From positions 1,634,736-1,664,919 of the forward strand of contig BLXT01007365.1 in the NCBI GenBank assembly GCA_019648995.1: a DNA stretch of 30,184 nt, in the 5' to 3' direction. The position numbers were made by a program, and so were the translations under genes. Positions 1 to 10,555 of the stretch are shown here, in pieces. Each line of letters starts with the position of its first letter. The stretch's first letter is position 1. The notes beneath the pieces are model-generated. The model had not been told where the DNA came from and made no database searches. It worked only from the letters and a program-made list of their open reading frames with translations. The DNA comes from Plakobranchus ocellatus (lineage: Eukaryota; Mollusca; Gastropoda; Plakobranchidae).

Positions 1-1255
1 TTTTTTTTTTTAATTTCTCTCATGTGAGGTTCTATTTGCAAGTTAACGTGATTCAAGCCTTACATTCATCATCAGTTTTAGCTTTGGTTTGAAATTGATT
101 TCAAAGTAAAGAGGAAGAATTGCAAGACAAATTTTTTTAACGTGATGTTTTTCTCACTCAGAGCTGGAAATAATTTTTTCTGCTCCCAAATTCAACTCTG
201 ATATTGTAGCAATGTAGCCTTCGTGAGAAAAAGTTAAGTTTGAACTCGTAATACAGAAAGAGGGAAAATTGATTGGAAGTGGTAGCTCAATCAAATTACG
301 GCTCTGCTTCTACAATTCTAGGCGTTAAGATTGGAGCCTTGTGTCCTATTAACTAGCTGGTTTGAACCACTCTGCAAATGATCTTATCTTTTGTTGTAAA
401 ACCATCAAAACCCCCTTTTGATTTACCTAAAGTTGGACCTAGAAACAAGCTGTAGTGTACAAAAGTCTATTTTTTATTGCTAAGGTTGATACTTTATTTT
501 AGGAAAGAATTAAAAAAAAAAAAAAGGAAACTAGCGAGCATTCATATGCAACTGAAGATCTAGCATAAAAATATTGAAACCTGGGTATTTCTTATAACCT
601 TTAGTCAATAAGAAATTGAGACAAGATGTGGAGATAGTTGCAAATAGGTGCCCCCTTTTATTTGTATATCTGAATTATTATACATGTAGTTCAAACATCT
701 GAATGGCTGGAAGTGTATCATTTTATCTCATCTCAGCCAAACTTTTAAAACTAATCTTTGCTCAGGCCTTATCAGTCAAAAGGATCATACTTATATGCAA
801 AAGCTTGCTTTTTTTCTTTGTAGTCATTGTTATGCATTGCACTTCAGCTGGGGTATTAAACTTTTGTGATTTGATGTAACTTTGGCTTCCTTAAAAGGTT
901 AATTCTGTGCTGTTTAAATCTGCAAATTAAATTGATTGTATCATGATCATCACGTGTTCTGAGTGATATGAATAACTTAAACCTGAGAATTGATATGGTT
1001 GGTTTTGTAGGAAGGGCTAATTGGGTTTGCGTCTCTAAATTTGTGGGATTTGTTTTTTCTCTTTTTCATTGTAACGTACTTGTAATTCTGTTCTTGCTGC
1101 CTAAGCTAGTTTCATATTTTTTTGTAAAAAACTGTAATCTTATCTTTCTATTCATGAACAAAAAAAAATAAAGGCTGACATTTTCTGAGCTTTAGAGATA
1201 ATTTTTTATACGCACAATACTATAAAATAATGCCCGTTTCTTATGTTGTCTTAAT

Positions 1256-1324
1256 TTGTATGTTTTTCATGTAACAACTCTTATTATTATTAAAATGTAG
1301 GATGGTTCAGTGTTCCTGATCGAA
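1256..1324 (+). repeat. Dispersed repeat, copy 1 (partner at 2034-2100)
   Basis: The core 1292-1321 matches 2067-2096 at 25 of 30 positions (AAAATG--GGATGGTTCA-T-TTC-TGATC). Looser similarity extends about 40 bases upstream in both copies. Confidence 0.55.
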
Positions 1325-2033
1325 GGTATTAACTATCATTCTGAAGGACTCGTATCATATTCTTTTCGGTGAGATTTTTGTTGGCAACGTTGGATATGAT
1401 TTTGAAAGTTCTATCAAGATAGTGGACAATTGAACCTGTTTTAATTATTTCGTAATTTTACAAAGATGCAGTTTCCAATGTTTTTTTTTTTCCTTCAAAG
1501 TGGCATGGAGCTTTGCCACAAGTTTCTCTGCTCAGATGTTCACAAGTGGGTCTTTTCCTGTTGCCCATCTGTCCAAATTTTGTGTGTAAGTCTCAAGTTT
1601 TGTCTTCCGTTTCTAATAAGATCAGATTTTCATCCAGTCCTTTATGAGGAATGTATTGGAAGTAGGGCTCATAGGCTGTTTTTTTTTTTTGTTTTTTTTT
1701 TTTCTCTCCCTGCTGAACACACTTGCACCATATCATCCCTTTTTTTTTTTTTCTGGCCCTCCATTGAGTATAGCTGTGTGTGCAGCAGGACTAGCTTATA
1801 GTTTAGGCCTAGATAAACATTACTTATTTTCAACTCCTGCTCAAAAGAAGAACATTTGAGGGGGAAGAATTGGGGCCTCAGTTTTTGTTTAGTATGGTCA
1901 AATTATACCAAGGCGCTTGTCCATACTTACTTCATTATTCTAGAAGGAATCGGTTTTGCATATATTTTTGAAAATGAGTTGAAGGGCTGGCATTCCTCAG
2001 TAGATTAATGATTTCAAGTAGCCCAAAAATGTC

Positions 2034-2100
2034 ATCTGTATTTTTCTTATCCAAAACAATACTACTAAAATGCGGGATGGTTCAATTTTCGTGATCAGAA
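2034..2100 (+). repeat. Dispersed repeat, copy 2 (partner at 1256-1324)
   Basis: Second copy of the same local repeat, same orientation, about 775 bases downstream. The family is unknown. Confidence 0.55.
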
Positions 2101-2654
2101 AACTCATGACTGAGTTATGTCACATGACACATAATCTTGGTTGAAAACTTTCTTGTTACAATACAAGCAGGTTAATTTGTAGTTGGAATTGTAGAAAATT
2201 TATTTTGTGAAGAGTAAAGTGTGGCTTGCAGTTTGCAGTCTTTGCCATTGTAGTAGTCTGCATTTATTCAAATCGCGCTAATGCTATATTACACCTATTT
2301 GGTTATCCAAAAGTTATTGCATGCAACATGATCAATTAATTATTATACATGTGGTGAATGCTTCAATCGTAATAATTAGGTGGACCTTAGATTGATTATA
2401 CTTCATTGTCCTAACACGTGAAGGACCATTGACAAAAATATTCATGAAAAAAAAACCAATCATAAAAGACCAATGACAAGTATACATGCAAAAAGACGAG
2501 TGAGAGTATTCTCGCAACAGCAACTAGTCCACTACTTTATTCCGATCCAAAATATACTTAGTCTAGACCTTATTTTTCTATTTCCGGCCCAGTCGAAACC
2601 AAACACTTTCATTATTAATTTGCAATTGTGGGTATACAAACAAAGGATTTACAG

Positions 2655-2808
2655 GAAAGGCTTATCCCTATAGGTGTTAAAGGCATAATTTTTTAAATGG
2701 GGGCAGCGACTCCGGTCTTAGGGGTTGAACAGGGGTTAGCAGCCCTGGTCTTGGAGGGGTAACTCTAGGTGGCAAAGCCGATCCTTAAGGTGTTAAGGGC
2801 TAACTTTG
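2655..2808. repeat. Diverged GC-rich minisatellite, about four units of 34-40 bases
   Basis: Units near 2655, 2701, 2738 and 2772 follow a shared plan: AGC-G-(C/T)C, then CTTA/CCTTA, then GG-GTTAA-GG. The patch is clearly richer in G than its surroundings. Confidence 0.5.
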
Positions 2809-5063
2809 TCAAAATGCAGCAGAGAGGTGAGCAGATGCATTCAAACACTGGAGTGTACAATAATCTAAATCGCTCAAGAGTTATCACATACAGCAGTACT
2901 GGGCATTTTTCAAATTAACCTATCATCTCCTGAATTGTTTATTTGTTCCAATTTAAGTTCAGAAAGGAAAGCTGTGGTTATATGGAAAAAAATTGCTTAT
3001 TTGTTGTGGTTTATTTTCATCTTTGCATTTAGAATAACGAAAAGCAGGTCAAAATATATGTAACATACTTAGTTGATCTACATGGTTTACATATGTATTG
3101 AGAAAAATGTATGTGTATTGACTTAGTAGGTTACGGTAATAAAAGCGATTGAGATGAGATGCAGGATATTTGTTTCACAAGTAGATCCATTTGCTATGAT
3201 CTTGGATTGATTTTATTTGTTTGTTACTTTTTGTGCTCGTAAAAGAAAAAAGAAACTTTTTTATTCTTTTATCTTCAAATATTTTTTATTTCTGTCCACA
3301 TAAACAACTTCAATATAACTTAATAAGAAATTATGCTCGATACATTTTTGTTCTTGTTTGAAACTTTCAACTTCACCGCCACCACTGCAGCAAAGATTTA
3401 GATAGGCCTACTATACTAGCCTATCATTAGCTTCTCTCCTAGTCCTTGGCAAGGGGATGACTACATTTTGTGAAGCATTAACTTTTATGATTACATTTTA
3501 GTCTTGCTGTGCTCACACTGATTATTTATATTATGCCTGCTTTTGTTGATTAGTCTTCTTATTCTTTTCCTCCTGTACTGTTTAATTTCAGAGAAAAAAA
3601 AAAATGTTTATTTCAATTCATGTGGTTTACCCGTTGATCCATACACCATTCATAAAAATATTCCAAACAGCAATGTGAAAAGTAAAATGTTGACAACAAA
3701 TGGGGTGGAAAGGATTCCAGTTAGTGTGCTTGAGTTGTGACTTCCATCATGTTGTGTTGTGTGCTTTGTAATGTAACTGTTATTGTAAAGTCGCCTTTGC
3801 ATGCATTGAATTTTGTATTGAATGTTCTGGCTTGTTAAGATTGAGAAAAAGCTCATTATAATCTGTCTAACATAAGTTTGTTTTTGGTGGCATGCAAGTC
3901 TTTGTTTGCAAATTGTCCTGAACCTTTGGCTGTAACAAGTGAACAGTTCTATGTAAATACATGTACTTCTTTGTAATGCTGATTAATTAATTGAAGTACA
4001 AGCCACTTTCACTCCAAACTGTGCAGGTTTTATCTTCATTATTCTTTACTTTTGTTTAGGAAATCTATATATTTTTTTCCTCCGTGCCTTCCCTATTATA
4101 GTTTTAACCTGGTTTGATAGCTAGAAGATTTACTTTGTGTTAAATATAATTTATTTATTTATTTATTTTTTTTAATAGTTAAGTGTTACTTTTTATGAAT
4201 TTTTGTTACTGGTACATTTTTTTTTTAATATCCCTTTGCTCCAAAGAGCTGCAAGGAAAGCATGTCCCACTACCCAGTCCAGAGGGTACTGTGTTATAGT
4301 CACCTTTTGTCCAAAAAAATTGCATTGCGTCAAGTATGGTAACTGTTAGTATTTGTCTGGCTATTCTGAAATCATGCAAGGAAGAGGAAATGATCAAAAC
4401 ATAGGCTAAAGAAGTTAAGGTGCAAAAAGAAAAGTGAAAGCATAAGAAAGCAAGAAGCATTGTCAGCCATGATCTTTTTTATAGATGCTGGTAAAACATG
4501 CATGTAATGATTAATCTCTTTTCATCAAAATGTGTCATAGAATATGCCCATCTCCGCAACATAGAGGAAAGACTTGATGTGATTTGATAAGTATAAAATG
4601 GGCATTCATACTCATAGTGGATACAGGTCAATATAACAAAGGGTGAGGGGAAGGCCAACCGAAGCAGCCAATTTGTAAAGAATACACTTTGAGAATCACC
4701 AATAATATATTTATGTGTGCTTTGTTTGTATTTTATTATATTTACTGTACTAAAGTGGCACGCTGAAGCCGAAAGAAAAAGGATGTGGCAAAGTAATTTT
4801 TTTAATAGACTGACTGTCACAGTTATGTGGGCTAATGTTGGGTTGTGTGTTTGGAGTTAATCTAACATCTCACATGCAAACAATACATTTTAACTGGACA
4901 TGTAAAATATTAACTCTTAAACCGTTAAGTTTTTTTTTCTTACACAAAGCAATTAGATAGGATGTGTAGTTCAAAATGTAAAGGAAGTAGTCCCGGGGCA
5001 AATAAAGTAGTTTTGGAATAATTTGGTCAGTCTAAAATTCAAAACAAGTTAACAGAAACAACA

Positions 5064-5137
5064 AAACTATTGGACGCTGGCAGCATCCAGTACCGTGAAT
5101 CTTACAAACTATCGGACTCTCCCACCGTCCAGCACCG
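5064..5137. repeat. Diverged tandem duplication, two copies, period 42
   Basis: Copies 5064-5095 and 5106-5137 share 25 of 32 positions (AAACTAT-GGAC-CT--CA-C-TCCAG-ACCG). The first copy contains a near-palindrome, GGACGCTGGCAGCATCC. Confidence 0.7.
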
Positions 5138-5175
5138 GTTTATGAGTTAAGAAATTTTTTTTTTTTAAGTTACTA

Positions 5176-5300
5176 CAGTCAACACTTCTTAAGTTGATTT
5201 TCATTCAAGTTGATCTTTTTACCTGGAACCGCCCCCTTTGAAGACTTATTGTTAAGAGCCACAGCATAACTCGATTTTTATCTAAATCGATCTTTTACTG
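5176..5300. mobile_element. Possible pogo/Tigger-like DNA transposon or MITE fragment
   Basis: After a TA dinucleotide the sequence starts CAGTCAACACTTCTTAAG and continues with TTGAT/AAGTTGATC words, the style of pogo/Tigger-like terminal inverted repeats, which insert at TA. Two similar modules (5189-5225 and 5267-5300) each contain a pair of (T/C)GAT half-sites followed by CTTTT-AC. No transposase and no second inverted end were found, so it would be a short remnant. Confidence 0.3.
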
Positions 5301-5661
5301 TTCGGTGCTGCTAATGAAAGAATGCTTTTCCTTTAGAAAAATTAGTTAAAGGTACACATAATTATGCTAACAAATATGTGTGTGCATAATGCTAGCCTTT
5401 TTCTGCCCAATTCGCCCTTTGTTAGATGCTCCAGCACTTTTTTACACAGGACAAGGCCACAGCAAGGGAATTTTTTTTTTTTTTTTTTTTTAGGTGTATT
5501 CAAGGGGGAAGGGGAGGGAGGGCCTAGCTCATCACAGGCCAACAGTCTAGTCTAGAGGCAGGCCTTGTTCTAAATCTATTCACAATCATACTTATTAAAT
5601 CTATAGCGACAATTGTATTGCCGTGGGATGCGTTGCTGGCTTTATCTAAACTTCAAAGCGG

Positions 5662-5679
5662 CTCTCTCTCTCTCTCTCT
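5662..5679. repeat. (CT)n microsatellite
   Basis: Nine CT units in a row. Confidence 0.95.
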
Positions 5680-6315
5680 TATTGAGACAGTGTAGCTGGG
5701 AGTTGGACAATCAAGCATGTGCCCATCATTTCTAAACAAGTGTGTGTTTTGGAGGAGGCAGTGGCCAGGTGTTTTTTTGGGATATACGTCATTACGTGCA
5801 GTAATTGTTGAACAACTAGACTTGTCTGTCTTGGTCTAGTCAATGTTTACCATGTAATTTCCCTTTCCCGCTCCTGAACTCAACTGAAGAACAAAGACTT
5901 TCAACAAGGCTGAAATTGTCCCCCTAAAGGCAGATTTCCCCTCCAGTCAATGCGACCTTTTTGTCCACGCATCAAAAGACGGTTTCTGCCTTTTTAAAAA
6001 GAATATTGTTTTTATGTATCCTTAAGTTAAAAAGAAAGGAGATGGAAAAAGTATGAGGATATATCTATTTCGGCTATGCTAGCCTAAAATTTACGGGTTT
6101 TTTTATACTTGGCCATTCCCAGTCGTGTTTCATATCAAACAGTGAAAAAAGCAGCTGAATAAGATCATTGATAGAGAATACTGAAGGTGAAGTAGTAGTC
6201 TTAGCTTAGAAATTATCCCACGCAATACTGATGCCATGTTTGTCACACGAAAGCCTGATAAAGTCAAATAATAGGCCTGGAGTTCTTAAATGTGGCAGTC
6301 ACAAACTTTACAGCT

Positions 6316-6400
6316 GCAGCAGCAGCAGCAGCAACAATAAACAACTACAGCAACAATGATGACGAACAATCACAATAGAAACAACAATGACGACAATGAC
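6316..6400. repeat. CAG/AAC trinucleotide-rich region
   Basis: A pure run of five CAG units (about 6316-6332) passes into about 70 bases of degenerate CAA/AAC/GAC triplets. There is no surrounding open frame, so it is treated as a non-coding microsatellite. Confidence 0.8.
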
Positions 6401-6879
6401 TAATGAGTCAAAGAAAGATCAGTTGCTGGCAATTTTTATATCAATACTGTAGTTTTCCTACCTCTAGACCAAAGATGCTGTTACTACAGAAAACTAGCAT
6501 TGCTGCAAAGTCCACCTTGTAGAATTTGATACTAGATATATGTAGAAAGAGAACACTAAGAAGCTCAGGGTCTAACAAGATAATCTAACTAGCCAAATAA
6601 TTTTTTTTTTTTTTTTTAATCTGCATTTCAGATCAATATGACCAGACCAATCCACACGCGTTGAATAATTGAAAAATATTACTAAATGTGCAGAATTTGA
6701 AGAAAAGATACCGCTGCAGTAGGAAAAAAGTTATGATTTTTAAGATGGCACTAAAATAACATAAAATAAAAAAATGAAAAAAGTTAAACACCTTCTTCTG
6801 ATGAATGTGTTTTAAATATGCTTTTGAGCAAGATTAAAAATGAATGTGCTTACTGCTGTGGCCAAATGAAGTACAGTAC

Positions 6880-6920
6880 CTGCCATAGACTTAACTTCAC
6901 CAATACATGACTTCATTTCA
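6880..6920 (-). CDS. Weak candidate micro-exon, unknown protein
   Basis: A pyrimidine-rich lead and GCCGTAG acceptor are followed by 41 nt and the donor GGCAG|GTACTG. The open frame is EMKSCIGEVKSMA, entering in phase 2, which is compatible with the exit phase of the candidate exon at 9193-9309. The block is too short to identify, and such arrangements can occur by chance. Confidence 0.12.
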
Positions 6921-7359
6921 CTACGGCAGATAAAGTCAGTTAAAAAATAAAAATTATTGCCTGTCATGGATGGAAAGAAGGGAAAATTGGAAACAGATAT
7001 ATGTATGAGTACAGTCAGGGGTAATGATACTATAATTGAATATGACAGCCTATATCTTGGATACAATTTTTTGTTTCCTGATTGATAGCACATCAAAGTT
7101 AAATCACTGGTAATTAGTGAGAATTTTTTATTTCTTTTAAAGCTGATGTGATCGGGCTGAAACTACAAATCTATGTTGACAATGCATCAAAACAGATTTT
7201 GATGAAGGCATGAAATTGAGGTTATGACAGTCACAAATAAACGAATGAACAGTCCAAGGCAGTGTTAAATTTGAATGCTGACAAAGAAACTAATACTAAC
7301 AGAAGATGTTATAATTTAAGCAAAGTATTCAGTAAACTTTATTGCTTCATATGTTGTTA

Positions 7360-7373
7360 TTTATTTAAATAAA
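7360..7373. terminator. Palindromic AATAAA: possible bidirectional poly(A) signal
   Basis: TTTATTTAAATAAA is a perfect 14-base palindrome and gives an AATAAA on both strands. It could serve the end of the minus-strand gene and of a transcript coming from the left. AT-richness makes chance possible. Confidence 0.25.
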
Positions 7374-9192
7374 AAAATGGTTTATAAAATCTTACATACA
7401 TTTATGTAAAACAACAAAATCGTAATGGTAATTTCAAGGGCAGTTGGGCCTACATCCTATTAAAAGCATAGTGTAAGGTTTAACAGTAGCAAGAAAAAGT
7501 CTTGGACATTTTTTATGACAAAAATAAAAACCACTTTGATTTATTCCACTTTGTTCACCAATATGTGTTCCTTTTGTCAAGCACACAAGCCAATAAAATG
7601 GACAGGAAGACAAAATTAAAATATTTGTTTTGTAATTTGTGAACACATGGTTGGCATTTTGTTCGAATGTTAATAGAGATTCAAATATTTAATTACATCA
7701 ATTAATACAAAAATTTTATGACCTTATTGATAATAATTAACATAAAAGCACCATAATGCACATTGTAAACATGGTCATTGTGATAAACACAATGGGACAG
7801 AAAGGATCATATCATAATATTACTCAAAATATTCAAACCAAAGTTATAAAGTTGGAAAAGAATTAGAAAAGATGTAAAGTGATATAAGAGAAACTGCATT
7901 CAAAAGTATCTTTTGATTAAATGGAAGTAAGACTTGTAGTAGCGCTGAAAACGTTCAGCAATGAGAAACACAAAAGAATTGAAAGGGCATAAACTTATCC
8001 ACACTTTGAGATATGTGCAACTCTTTCCTAACATAGGTGGGCAAGGATGAGAGGAGTTTGGCCAGGAACAGTTTCAAGCAAGTTTTTGATGACCTGTGAC
8101 CTGGCAACTTACTGCAATTTGCATACATTTATCCATTTAAACAGTAATTTTGTTAAGTAATGGAAAAAAACTAAACTCAGTAGATATTAAGTTTTTATTT
8201 TCTTCGCTCTTTTACCTTTTGTTTCATGGCTTTTCCCCTTCAGGTTTATTCTAACTATAGGGCCATTATTATGATCACTGTGTCTACCAGTATCATGTGA
8301 AAATGAAGGGGTCCTACTAAGTGGGATGTCAGGTATAATATAATAAATTAATCCTTTTTTTTTTTTAAGTGGGTTTTTTTTTCATAAGATACAGGAATCT
8401 CACTGCTTAGAATCTAGATAGCTCTAGCTAATTAGTAAACCCCACAGAAAGAAATAATCCTGATACAATTTTTAATGTTACTTGCCAAAAAGGCTATCAT
8501 CTAAAATTAACACAGGATTGCTTTAAAGGGTAAAATAAAAATAAGCATCCTTGAAAATTATGTACTCTTTACATCAAATATTGCAATCCATGCAGGTCAC
8601 ATTCACATGGATACTATATTGCAATTTTTTCCTATGCCAGGTGAAAACCACCCAGAGCTTGCAATTATAAAGAAAAGGGAGAAAAGGAGAACAATTTTCA
8701 TGAAATTGTCTCCCTTTATCACGCCGTCCTTTATTCCTCAATTAAAATTAAAATATTCATCTGTGTCAATTTTCATGCACATAAAAATACCTATGATTTT
8801 CTCAGCTAAACCTTTTAATACGCATATAGCTAAAATATGTAAAGAAGAGTTAACCAGATTAATCGATTAAGCAAATATTATTACATTATAGGGCTAGAAT
8901 ACTCAACAAGGCTAATAAACCTAAGAGAAAAAATAAACAATTGATAGGGCAGAGGGAAAAGGTACATCATTGTAATAGCCTAAAGAAACATTAAAGTCCT
9001 AGTAGAATTGGTGGAACTAACAAGCCTGAGCACAAATACAAGAGATGGATAAAGCAGCAGCCTGCTCAGGCCTGGAAAAAATCTCCACTGCAAAGACAAA
9101 TGACAGATTTCAGGCTTAAGCTAGGAAAGTTACTTGGTTTTGAAGCATATGACATGTCCTCCAAAAGGGTGATCTCAGGTTTTTTTTTTTAC

Positions 9193-9309
9193 CTCTGCCA
9201 GGCCAGGGCGTCAGTGGTGGGGCTCAGGCTCTTGACAAGAGAGGTCCCTAAGTCTCGGGCAGGTTGGCTGGACACTTTGGCACCAACCCTGTCCGCAAAA
9301 GTGGCATTC
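9193..9309 (-). CDS. Weak candidate exon, unknown protein
   Basis: A 117-nt GC-rich block in AT-rich surroundings. On the minus strand it is bounded by TTAATTCAG and GCAGAG|GTAAAA and is open in the one frame NATFADRVGAKVSSQ...SLSPTTDALAWQ; the other two frames have stops. It has the same phase (2) on both sides. I do not recognise the protein. It lies downstream of the giant gene and does not fit that gene's phase. The opposite strand also has a good acceptor-like sequence at 9181-9201, so the strand is uncertain. It could equally be a conserved piece of 3' UTR or a repeat remnant. Confidence 0.25.
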
Positions 9310-10510
9310 CTGAATTAAGAAGACTAGCAAATTAAGAGTCTAAAGCTAAGTGAAGAGCTACAGATGGTTTTTGAAAAGTTTCTATGATGTAACACTATAA
9401 TAGTGGATTTAAATTTAAACTTGTTACATATGCCTGCCAATAATAGGCCAGATGTTCATTCAATCGAACAACACACTACATGCAGGTTAAAAGGAAAAGA
9501 AAATGATAGGTTAAAGGAACATAACATTATTTGTTCAACAAGAAATAAAAGTGCATTAGGAAAATGAGAAATTATTGTACTACAATTGTTACAAACATAA
9601 AAAAAATACTGGATATTTCATGGACGATTGATAGGATGATGAGTAAGAAAGAATTTGTTATTTGAGGAAAGGATCAACAAAAATGCAGAAATATCTGGTT
9701 GTCTTGAGACAAGCCCAAATAAGATGGAAGTCACATAGTGAACATTTTAAATCATTGGTAGAGCCTGAAACTAAATTCTGTGAGGTTTGCAAATACTGGA
9801 TGGAGACAGCAATTTTGTGCCAAGATCATAGCATAAAAAAAGAAAAAAAAATGAAAGAAGGAAATAACACAGCTTAAAAATTATTAATACAACATTCAAC
9901 TTAGGGATTGGTCTCAAAACATGTTTCTTGTCTGGCCCATGAGGCTAACAAGAGTCGGTGAACAATTCATCTGAATGCTTCTAATTTTCCTCTCAACTCT
10001 CATGGGTTCTACGTCCATCCAAAAAGCAAGAAGCAAATGAAAATATAGTGCTTTGTTCATGCTGCATGCTTTACAAGTCTTCATTAGAAAAGAAAAGAAA
10101 ATTTTACAGTGGCATTATTATCCTTGCACAAACATTTATCAGTGAAAAAAAATATCTACACAAATGGCAAATAAAACAATTAAAAAAGGACGATAATTCC
10201 AAAAAGTTGACAGAGTGCAAGAGATTCAGTACTATCCCTTTATAGTTACAAGTTTGTTATACTTTCAGAACTGTCATGATCATACATTAAAAAAAAGACT
10301 GTAAGAAACTGCAAGTGCGTTGAAGTTTTACTAGTGAGAATTTATGTTGCTTGATAAATCGTTCAAAGCAAATGAATATGAAGGAACACAAAAAAAATGA
10401 GATAATTTGCACTTGCAGCAAGAAAATATATATAAGATAGTTCTTCCTCAAAAAATCATCATTACTGCAGTGCCTGTGAATCATCTCAAAATCAAAAGTT
10501 CACCTCTAAT

Positions 10511-10555
10511 CTAAGTCTTAAGTGTTTCTTCATCATCACTGAAATCCAATGTTGG
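10511..10555 (-). CDS. Candidate terminal coding exon of TASOR/TEX15-like gene (acidic tail)
   Basis: A very good acceptor (TTGTTTATTATCCTGTAG) on the minus strand is followed by 14 open codons and TAG: PTLDFSDDEETLKT. It joins in phase 0 to the donor after ...RVLDQEN at 12921, making a plausible acidic C-terminal tail. The stretch lies 2.4 kb beyond the previous exon, in otherwise non-coding AT-rich DNA. The call rests on splice-site quality, phase and composition only. The 3' UTR would start at 10510 and run downward. Confidence 0.6.
   Translation of the reverse strand, partial: PTLDFSDDEETLKT

Larger units (their letters stand above)
1..5060. other. AT-rich non-coding DNA, no gene seen
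   Basis: Only short open frames without splice support occur. The stretch holds T tracts (1678-1752), a TTTA repeat (4149-4167), a hairpin with TAGGCCT (3401-3425) and one Pumilio-type word TGTAAATA (3952-3959). AATAAA on the plus strand near 1168 and the general look would suit a long 3' UTR of a plus-strand gene lying to the left, but nothing proves it. Confidence 0.5.
5301..10510. other. AT-rich 3' flank or 3' UTR of the giant gene; no firm gene
   Basis: No coding block here is convincing. The part next to 10510 should be 3' UTR of the minus-strand gene. Minus-strand AATAAA words occur near 8731, 8244, 7538 and 7360, so its end is not fixed. The stretch also holds a (CT)n run, a CAG/AAC trinucleotide region, long T tracts (5470-5493, 6600-6618) and two weak candidate exons listed separately. 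Confidence 0.5.

Noticed and set aside
1680-1760. Poly-Phe-rich plus-strand frames around long T tracts
   Set aside because: Produced by homopolymer T runs, not by coding sequence.
4479-4820. Minus-strand open frame of 113 codons
   Set aside because: No recognisable domain, no splice support, and composition typical of AT-rich non-coding DNA.
5926-5995. Inverted 9-mers AAAGGCAGA and TCTGCCTTT with a 50-base loop
   Set aside because: Short stem and long loop, with no associated feature; compatible with chance.
9100-9318. Plus-strand 72-codon frame through the GC-rich patch
   Set aside because: Its N-terminal half is AT-rich non-coding in style and includes a poly-Phe run from a T tract; the minus-strand exon reading is slightly better, though still weak.
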